Part shown: piece by piece, positions 7,072 to 12,758 of the stretch
Numbering within the stretch: the first letter of the stretch is position 1
Layout of the letters: every line of letters begins with the position of its first letter
Program-made: the position numbers and the translations under genes
Assembly: GCA_902791785.1 (NCBI GenBank)
Contig: CADAXH010000023.1
Span: 1-12,758, forward strand
DNA length: 12,758 nucleotides
Source of the DNA: an uncultured Ruminococcus sp.
GTDB lineage: Bacteria; Bacillota; Clostridia; Oscillospirales; CAG-272
Reading direction: 5' to 3'
The notes under the pieces: model-generated
The model's database searches: none
Told to the model about the DNA's origin: nothing
What the model saw: only the letters and a program-made list of their open reading frames with translations

Positions 7072-9375
7072 TCATTGTTCAATATTTTGTTCTTTCTTTC
7101 CGGACGAAAAGCCACGGAATGTAAGTTTTTTTATCAAGGGATCGAATACAAGCAGAAGCTGAGGCAAAACAGTAAGTACAAGTATTACTGAAATCAGTGC
7201 CCCGCGGCCTACCAGAAGTCCGATGTGCCCGACATAAGCGTCGCTGACAAGAAAAGCAATCAGCAGCCCTGCCACGCACATGATTGTTCCTGAAGTAATA
7301 ACCGTAGGAAAAGATGCATTGACGGCTTTTGCCATTGCTTCGCGCTTTTCAAACCTGGTCCTCAAATCCCTGTATCTGTTCGTTATGACAATGGCATAAT
7401 CGATTGTGGCTCCCATCTGTATTGCGGTCACAATCATCTGTGAAACGAACAGACTGACTGTTCCGAACATATATGAAAAACTGAAATTGATCCATATGCT
7501 TCCCTGAATGACGAACACAAGAAGCGCCGCTGTCAGAGGATTGCGGAAAGTCAGGAGCAGAATCACAAACACAAATGCTATGGTCATCCAGTTTACAAAA
7601 GCGGAATCAAACCTGAATGCTTCTTTCAGATCGCGTGCAACAGTTATTGACCCGGCCATATGTACGTTTTCTGCACCGTAATACGGAGACGCACAGCTTC
7701 TCAGTGTTTCTATCAGCTCTTCGCTGGCCTCTCCCTCTATCGGAAGTGTTGAAATAAAGATCAGCCTGCTGTAATGTTCACCTTTCATCAGTGAAATAGC
7801 CTGCTCAAGCTGCGGCCGCAGCTCTGAGAGGGTAACAGACTGCTCCTCTGTAAGTATTATTCCGTGAGTATCTATTTTTTCGAAGAGGTATTCAACCAGA
7901 TCTATCAGAGGAATGGTGTAGGCAGTTACATCAAAGTTGTATCTGTAGTCACCGTGCTGGAACGCATACAGCGAAAACAGCTGTCCTGACTGCTCTTCTT
8001 CTATTCCGAGAAGTGAAGCAAATTCTGCAGGTGTATATCTGCTCGTCAGCACATGTGTTTCATCCACCTGAATATTGGCAATACCATTGGCACGGGTTAT
8101 GTTAGGCAAAGATCCTGCTTTTTCCAGGATCGCTCCCTCAGCCTCGTAATTTCCTGCGGGAACCAGCATGGCTACTATTGTATTTGAACCGAATGTCTCT
8201 TCTACTTCCCTGTTTGATTCTATACGCTCGTTCCTGACTATTTCCGTTATTTTCTGTTCTGAAAACGCAAATGTTGTATTGGACGAGAATATGATTGAAA
8301 AAGGCAGAATCAAAGCGAACAGCAAAAGGAAAACAGGAACTTTCTTTCCAAGTATTTTTCCCCATCTTTCCATATTGGGAAGCAGTGAGCGGTGATACGT
8401 CTTTTTGAGGATTTTCGGGAAAAATGAAATAAGCCCGGGCATAAACAGGAACACGGTCAGCATGCTGCAGACTATTCCCTTGATCAGCACAACTCCCAGG
8501 TCATATCCAAGCCTGAATTGCATCAGAGTCAGTGCGACAAGCCCTGCTATGGTGGTCAGGGATGAAGAAAACACTTCCCTGATTGATTTGGCCAGCGCCT
8601 GGATCAGAGCTTCCTTGCCGTCAGAATTGTTTTCAAGTTCGTCCTGGTATCTGTGTGCAAATATAATTGCATAATCTATTGCAAGTGCGAGCTGAAGAAT
8701 TATTGCAATTGTATTTGTAATTGCAGAAATTTCTCCGAGCCAGTAGTTTGTTCCCATATTGAGGATTGCTGCCATCATGAATACGAGAAGATATATGACT
8801 ACTTCAAAGAAGCTGCGGGATGTAAGGAGCAGGACCACGACTATTACAATGGCCGAAAATGCAAGAACCCTTACCATTTCCACTGCCAGCTGGTCCGAAT
8901 AGTCGTTCCCCACGTTTGCAATGATATGGCATTTCTCATTTTTCAGAAGATTTCTGATCTCCTCCACAGCTTTCTGAGGCCCTTCCTCACTTATATCGCC
9001 GTGAAACAAGACTGAAAACAATGCTTTTTCACCCTTGTAGTCCGTAGCCGGATCAAAAGACAAAGTAGTGACATTTGCAATCTTTCTGATCTGAACTGCG
9101 TACTGTTCTGCCTTGTCCTCCTGGATCTGTTCAATCATGATTGTTGCAGATGCGTAGCCCGCAAATTCTTTTTCCATGATGTTCAGGCTCTGCCTGGTCT
9201 CGGTCTTTTCATTCAGGAAAGCAGCAAGATCATTGTTGATCCGCACTTTTCCCATGGTGAAAACACACAGTACCGCAGCTGCTATAAAAACAAGCAGAAT
9301 CGGGAACCGCATTTTTATGATGCCACGGACTATTCCCATCAGACTTATTCTTTTATGATCTGCAACTTTGCCCAT
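7072..9375 (-). CDS. MMPL/RND-superfamily transporter, 12 predicted membrane helices
   Basis: The protein has 767 residues and is built as two similar halves. The first has TM1 (about 22-42), an extracytoplasmic loop (43-165) and five helices (about 168-320). The second has a helix at about 345-365, a large loop (366-590) and a final five-helix bundle. The matching motifs AIDYAIIFAHRY (D234) and TIDYAIVITNRY (D659) sit in the fourth helix of each half, where MMPL and RND pumps carry proton-relay acids. This single-polypeptide type, with no outer-membrane partner, is usual in Gram-positives and exports lipids, glycolipids or hydrophobic compounds; the substrate here is unknown. Its start has only a weak ribosome site (AGAAAG), but it lies 30 nt after the CotH stop codon, so it is probably co-transcribed. 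Its TGA is 12 nt before the GH2 start. Confidence 0.92.
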   Translation of the reverse strand: MGKVADHKRISLMGIVRGIIKMRFPILLVFIAAAVLCVFTMGKVRINNDLAAFLNEKTETRQSLNIMEKEFAGYASATIMIEQIQEDKAEQYAVQIRKIANVTTLSFDPATDYKGEKALFSVLFHGDISEEGPQKAVEEIRNLLKNEKCHIIANVGNDYSDQLAVEMVRVLAFSAIVIVVVLLLTSRSFFEVVIYLLVFMMAAILNMGTNYWLGEISAITNTIAIILQLALAIDYAIIFAHRYQDELENNSDGKEALIQALAKSIREVFSSSLTTIAGLVALTLMQFRLGYDLGVVLIKGIVCSMLTVFLFMPGLISFFPKILKKTYHRSLLPNMERWGKILGKKVPVFLLLFALILPFSIIFSSNTTFAFSEQKITEIVRNERIESNREVEETFGSNTIVAMLVPAGNYEAEGAILEKAGSLPNITRANGIANIQVDETHVLTSRYTPAEFASLLGIEEEQSGQLFSLYAFQHGDYRYNFDVTAYTIPLIDLVEYLFEKIDTHGIILTEEQSVTLSELRPQLEQAISLMKGEHYSRLIFISTLPIEGEASEELIETLRSCASPYYGAENVHMAGSITVARDLKEAFRFDSAFVNWMTIAFVFVILLLTFRNPLTAALLVFVIQGSIWINFSFSYMFGTVSLFVSQMIVTAIQMGATIDYAIVITNRYRDLRTRFEKREAMAKAVNASFPTVITSGTIMCVAGLLIAFLVSDAYVGHIGLLVGRGALISVILVLTVLPQLLLVFDPLIKKLTFRGFSSGKKEQNIEQ

Positions 9376-9405
9376 ATTTTTTCGACTTTCTATCTGTTCT
9401 GATTA

Positions 9406-11598
9406 TTAACTTCTGATTGTTTTCCTTTTTCCGACAATTATGACGACCAGAGCAACGAATATTGCAGCAACACCTATTATGACACAGATCCAGATAATGA
9501 GTGTGGTATTACCCGATTCAGTAATCTTCTCTGCTGTGGTTTCTGTTGTTTTTGTTGTGTCAGACTGAGTCTCTGCAGTTTCAACAGTTGTTGTCTCCAC
9601 GCTCTCTGTCACAGTGGTCGGCTTTTCTTTTCTCGGTATTACCCTTGTTTCGACATGAGAACCGTCTCTCAGGCACACTCTTTTCTCGAGTCCTTCGTGG
9701 TCGTAGCCGGCTTCTTCAACAACTTCCCAGTCGCCCCAGTTGTGTCCAAGAGGAGGTATTACTTCCGGTTCCTTAATATTATTTTTTCCTTCTTCATCGG
9801 AGAAAAGTTTTCCGCATATACTGCACTTCCAATACTCGGCGCGCCCTTCTTCCTCACATGTCGGCTCTGCAAAATCTATCTTTTCCAGTACATGTTCATG
9901 AGGTGTCTTCTCAGCGCCGAAAAAGTCATACAGAGCAGCTGTTCTCACGTTAATGAAGTTTGTGAGGTAACCGACGCATGAATCTACTGTTCCGTCTGAA
10001 TACGTGTTGAAATATATGAATGCCTGGTTTCTTCTCTCAACAGGCCATCTTGCCATATCCATGGCAGCTGAACAGCTTATTGTCTCAGTCAGGGTCTCTA
10101 TATATCCTCCGGGCAACAGTGCATCTTCAAGGAAAGACGCTGCAACGGGGTAAAGCTCGGCTGCCAGCTCTTTTGCGTCTTCGTGCTGCATAAGAGCTCC
10201 GCCGAATGTGGCACCGTATCCGAATCCCTGATCCTTGTATGCCCACGGCTCTTCAAGATTTGTGGCAAATGTTTTTCTTCCCCTTATGTTGCCCCATGTG
10301 TTGTCAAAATCCCAGACAGGACCTGCATGAATCATGCCGTCAACGTCGGTATGGAAGAAGATGCTGCCAACGTACGCGTCCCAGTTCTTTGTTATCTCTT
10401 CGACTATGTACACTTTTACAAGCGACTCAAGATCACAGTATTCAGTATAGTATTTTCCGTTTTCGTCTTTTCCGTCTTCTGCATAAAGCGCCTGTTCAAA
10501 ACTGCTGAACAGATCTGCTATGTATTCCATCTCCTCTTTGGAGGATACCTCGGGAGATTTCACTGTGTATGTGTTCTGGTTCCGTGTTCCGAAAGTGCTT
10601 TTTTCACTGTGGGAATACAGGTTATCCAGTTCAACCAGATATCCGCCTTTTATATTTTCCGGGCTCAGCATTCCGGCCGCATATTGGTACCATTCAAGAT
10701 TGGAATTGAATTTGTTATTGCTTTTCGTCATGCGGACACCGAGTGAGTCAAGATCGATACCCTCATTTTCTTTTTCGTTCAGCTCCTCAAGGTCTGTTAT
10801 CTCTATCCTGTTCGTGCCAATCTGAGTCTTCTCGCTCATCTGGTATAATCCCTGATACTCGTTGTCTATATACAGTTCAACAAACACAGACTTGGGTGTG
10901 TACGGGAGTTCCAGGGCATCTGCAATTCTGAATGCCAGTGTGTTTCTTATGTATGAAGAATCATTGTAGTTTGCAAGAAGAATCCAGGTTTTGGCCTTTC
11001 CCATTCCGAAAAGGTCAGTCTTCTTTCCGAGTTTAATCTGGAAAGGTTTCTTTTCATTGCTGAATGATGCATTACCTCTTCCTTTTATCTCTGAAAGAGT
11101 CTCATTTGCAATGTCGTTGTAGATTACTTTTCCGCTCTCGTCTGTTATGACGAGTTTCGATTGCTTGTCCTTGTATTCCCTGCTGGAACGGAGAGGACTG
11201 ATCCCGCCGCTTGTCGCAACATAAACCGCTCCTATTGCACTCCCCGAATAAAACGTATATGTGCCGAGCGAGTCAAAACTGACAATGTAGCAGGTGTTGC
11301 CGTACTTGTCCAGTGTTTCTCCGGGAGTTATGTCTATTGTTCCGTTTTCAGGCATAGGCTGAGATGATTTTCCGCCGACAGAATATGTTTTGGCGGAAGT
11401 CTCAATGTGCACATTTTTCGGATCGATATTCGACGGCAGATAGAATATTCTCTTGTGCGCATCTATGTCTGCAATGGTGTCTTCAACTTTGTCAAGATTG
11501 TTCCTGACGACGGGGTCTGTTGATGCGTCAATCTGAATAAGCATCGAGCATGACAGCATACATATAACAATCAAAAAACTCAGAATTCTTTTTAACAT
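9406..11598 (-). CDS. CotH-family atypical kinase, secreted and membrane-anchored, with a Cys-pair tail
   Basis: The protein has 730 residues. An N-terminal signal peptide is followed by a probable cleavage near IDAS at 23-26; the Cys residues at 14 and 17 do not form a good lipobox. The CotH kinase-like domain spans about 150-555, with KGRGNAS (172-178), FQIKL (K189, likely nucleotide-binding), WILLANYNDSSYIRN (205-219), GLYQMSEK (E256) and the metal-binding WDFDNTWGN (D430, D432). CotH proteins are atypical secreted kinases; in Bacillus subtilis CotH phosphorylates coat proteins. CotH domains are also frequent in clostridial surface proteins. The tail has a Cys module (C581, C592, C595, H619, C642), a Thr/Glu-rich linker (661-698), a membrane helix (699-722) and a short basic end; no LPXTG is present. 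Start: AGAGG lies 6 nt upstream. The gene ends with tandem stops TAATAA. The acceptor substrate is unknown. Confidence 0.9.
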   Translation of the reverse strand: MLKRILSFLIVICMLSCSMLIQIDASTDPVVRNNLDKVEDTIADIDAHKRIFYLPSNIDPKNVHIETSAKTYSVGGKSSQPMPENGTIDITPGETLDKYGNTCYIVSFDSLGTYTFYSGSAIGAVYVATSGGISPLRSSREYKDKQSKLVITDESGKVIYNDIANETLSEIKGRGNASFSNEKKPFQIKLGKKTDLFGMGKAKTWILLANYNDSSYIRNTLAFRIADALELPYTPKSVFVELYIDNEYQGLYQMSEKTQIGTNRIEITDLEELNEKENEGIDLDSLGVRMTKSNNKFNSNLEWYQYAAGMLSPENIKGGYLVELDNLYSHSEKSTFGTRNQNTYTVKSPEVSSKEEMEYIADLFSSFEQALYAEDGKDENGKYYTEYCDLESLVKVYIVEEITKNWDAYVGSIFFHTDVDGMIHAGPVWDFDNTWGNIRGRKTFATNLEEPWAYKDQGFGYGATFGGALMQHEDAKELAAELYPVAASFLEDALLPGGYIETLTETISCSAAMDMARWPVERRNQAFIYFNTYSDGTVDSCVGYLTNFINVRTAALYDFFGAEKTPHEHVLEKIDFAEPTCEEEGRAEYWKCSICGKLFSDEEGKNNIKEPEVIPPLGHNWGDWEVVEEAGYDHEGLEKRVCLRDGSHVETRVIPRKEKPTTVTESVETTTVETAETQSDTTKTTETTAEKITESGNTTLIIWICVIIGVAAIFVALVVIIVGKRKTIRS

Positions 11599-11638
11599 GA
11601 ATAACCTCTTTTTTTCTTAAAAACAAACTGTCAATGAA

Positions 11639-11667
11639 TTGTCGGAGACAGCTTTTGTGCCCGACAA
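11639..11667 (-). other. Intercistronic hairpin between the PHP and CotH genes
   Basis: The 76-nt gap contains exact 7-nt arms TTGTCGG (11639-11645) and CCGACAA (11661-11667) with a 15-nt loop. On the minus strand the stem is followed by about 10 nt and then a TTTGTTTTTAAG stretch, so the T-run is not directly attached. It may be a partial terminator, an RNA processing site or a stabilising stem that sets different expression levels of the two genes. No promoter was recognised in the gap. Confidence 0.4.
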
Positions 11668-11674
11668 ACATGTA

Positions 11675-12730
11675 TTACTTTCTGAAAGGCTGGTTGTCGT
11701 ATCTTCCGTTTTCCATCTTGCAGAAATCATAATACGCTCTTGACCATGCAAAATGACCCGCTCCGTCATTGAGCGTAATACGTCCGTATCTGTCATACAG
11801 ACCGGTAACATTGAATACTGCTTCTGTGATCTTGTCACCGACATGCTCGCCCGTCGTCACAACTGTGTGGCGGCCGTATGTGGTATAGCATACTCTCTCT
11901 ACGGGAGAACATTTGACATGAACTTCTTCGCCCTCTGTCCAGATGTCGTAAATTTCAGGTCCTGTCGAAGCGTAGAAGTTGCCTTTTTCAAGTGCGTCCA
12001 TTATTGCGCCGTACTCGAGCTTTTCAGCCTTTATCATAATGAATCCGCCGCAGGAATCCCATCTCGGATGTCCTTCCGGGAATCTGTCATGGTTGTCGTC
12101 CGACGCAATACAGAAGAGTCTGTTTCCTCTTCTCAGCATGTCGTCATATGCATGTTCGTTGTATTCCGGATATCCTCCTACCACGCAGCTGTGGTTGTAT
12201 ATTTCCATTGCAAAGCAGCCCCTGATGTTTCTGTAGTCGTCAAGATCCTGCTCTGACCATGTCGGGTGATTGTAGCATGCAAGAAAACCTTCTTTGCATG
12301 TCTTTTCAATGATGTCATTGACATTCTTATAGCTTCTCTCGTAATCAGGTGTGCCCGTATACTTTTGTTTTTCTCTCAGGTCCGCGTGATTGTCGCCTAT
12401 GTATTTAGGATTGAAACAAGGCATTGAAGTATTATGCGGATCCTTTGCATAGAAATTGATGTGAGTACAGGGTGTGTGGTTATATGCCCTGTCGCCTTTC
12501 TCATCATTGACATCCATCTCATAGCCTGTTATTGCCATAAAATTCTCGTCGTTCAGATCCGAATGGTCAATCAGAACATTGTGATCTGTAAAAGCAACAA
12601 TGGAATAACCGTATCTTTTGTACACTTCTTTGAGTTTTTCTACAGTATAGCTGCCGTCAGACAGGACGCTGTGGCAGTGCATATTCGCTTTAAAAAACTG
12701 ACCTTTTTCAGGCAATAAATAGTTTCTCAT
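11675..12730 (-). CDS. PHP-domain metal-dependent phosphoesterase
   Basis: The protein has 351 residues and no signal peptide. All classic PHP metal ligands appear in order: H18 and H20 in MHCHS, D25, D49-H50 in FTDHN, E71, H90, H155 in YNHPTW, E176 and D212/H214 in SDDNH. PHP enzymes use a cluster of up to three metals to hydrolyse phosphate esters (histidinol phosphate, nucleoside phosphates, DNA ends in polymerase subunits). This one matches the stand-alone PHP hydrolases of Clostridia, and its substrate is unknown. Residues about 255-345 (GPEIYDIW...GHFAWSRAYY) form a beta-rich C-terminal part often seen after this type of PHP domain. GAGGGG (complement of 12739-12744) lies 8 nt before the ATG. 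It is the first visible gene of the operon; the promoter is probably beyond the right edge. Confidence 0.92.
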   Translation of the reverse strand: MRNYLLPEKGQFFKANMHCHSVLSDGSYTVEKLKEVYKRYGYSIVAFTDHNVLIDHSDLNDENFMAITGYEMDVNDEKGDRAYNHTPCTHINFYAKDPHNTSMPCFNPKYIGDNHADLREKQKYTGTPDYERSYKNVNDIIEKTCKEGFLACYNHPTWSEQDLDDYRNIRGCFAMEIYNHSCVVGGYPEYNEHAYDDMLRRGNRLFCIASDDNHDRFPEGHPRWDSCGGFIMIKAEKLEYGAIMDALEKGNFYASTGPEIYDIWTEGEEVHVKCSPVERVCYTTYGRHTVVTTGEHVGDKITEAVFNVTGLYDRYGRITLNDGAGHFAWSRAYYDFCKMENGRYDNQPFRK

Positions 12731-12758
12731 TTCAAATACCCCTCAATAATATGTTTTG
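12731..12758 (-). promoter_or_regulatory. Ribosome binding site and truncated upstream region of the PHP gene
   Basis: Only 28 bases remain upstream of the PHP start. They include a clear GAGGGG ribosome site (12739-12744) and an AT-rich TATTAT-like stretch just behind it. That stretch is too close to the ribosome site to be confidently called a -10 box, and no -35 can be seen in the window. Confidence 0.5.

Noticed and set aside
9406..9600. Possible LPXTG sortase signal at the ends of the two surface proteins
   Set aside because: Both have a hydrophobic helix at the end, but neither visible tail shows LPXTG or a close variant, so I call membrane anchoring instead. The last residues of the large protein are outside the window.
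10183..10746. Plus-strand frame of 187 codons opposite the CotH gene
   Set aside because: It is rich in Cys, Phe and Ser as expected from the complement of an acidic, Lys-rich coding sequence. No ribosome site or recognised domain.
11520..11598. Lipoprotein signal in the CotH protein (MLSCS)
   Set aside because: The residues before each Cys do not fit the lipobox well (Met at -3 and Leu at -2), and an ordinary signal peptidase site IDAS follows; the protein also has a C-terminal membrane helix.
11617..11844. Minus-strand 75-codon frame at the end of the PHP gene and in the following gap
   Set aside because: It overlaps the conserved C-terminus of the PHP protein in another frame and has no convincing ribosome site.
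11753..12256. Plus-strand frame of 167 codons opposite the PHP gene
   Set aside because: The PHP frame carries all metal-ligand motifs in order, so the opposite frame is a shadow.
1..12758. CRISPR array, tRNA/rRNA genes, insertion sequences, diversity-generating repeats
   Set aside because: No regularly spaced identical repeats, transposase or reverse transcriptase frames, terminal inverted repeats or RNA gene sequences were seen on either strand.

Overview
The window looks like a chromosomal segment of a low-to-moderate GC Gram-positive anaerobe of the class Clostridia (Bacillota), most likely a gut or rumen species of the Ruminococcus/Lachnospiraceae type. The reasons are purine-rich GGAGG-type ribosome binding sites, sigma-A-like promoters, and large secreted proteins that combine CotH or beta-helix domains with clostridial Cys-pair (CxxC...GH) modules and a C-terminal membrane anchor. 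This assignment is inferred from protein style, since no rRNA or other marker gene is present. I found no tRNA, rRNA, CRISPR array, insertion sequence or integrase.

All six genes lie on the minus strand, so transcription runs from right to left. The right part (12730 down to 5362) reads as one operon: a PHP-domain metallo-phosphoesterase, a secreted membrane-anchored CotH-family atypical kinase, a 12-helix MMPL/RND-type exporter and a cytoplasmic GH2 glycosidase. The gaps are 76, 30 and 12 bases. The operon's main promoter lies beyond the right edge. It ends at a perfect 16-bp inverted repeat at 5295-5344 that probably acts as a terminator.

Left of this is a single AAA_14/DUF4143-type ATPase gene (5257-4010). 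Its promoter is embedded in one arm of the same inverted repeat, and this shows that its start is the ATG at 5257. No terminator is visible after it.

The left third is one very large surface protein gene (3798 down past position 1; 1266 codons visible, stop outside the window). It carries a signal peptide, a beta-helix-like N-terminus, repeated beta-sandwich-like modules, an array of Cys-pair modules and a terminal membrane helix. Its promoter has an ideal 17-bp spacer and is bracketed by an 11-bp direct repeat. Its leader is about 155 nt long and contains an orphan Shine-Dalgarno motif.

The CotH protein and the large surface protein share the same C-terminal plan: Cys-pair module or modules, a polar linker, then a transmembrane helix without LPXTG. 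That suggests both act at the outer face of the membrane. A joint job for PHP, CotH, MMPL and GH2 (for example making, exporting or remodelling a phosphorylated or glycosylated envelope component) is a hypothesis from context only.
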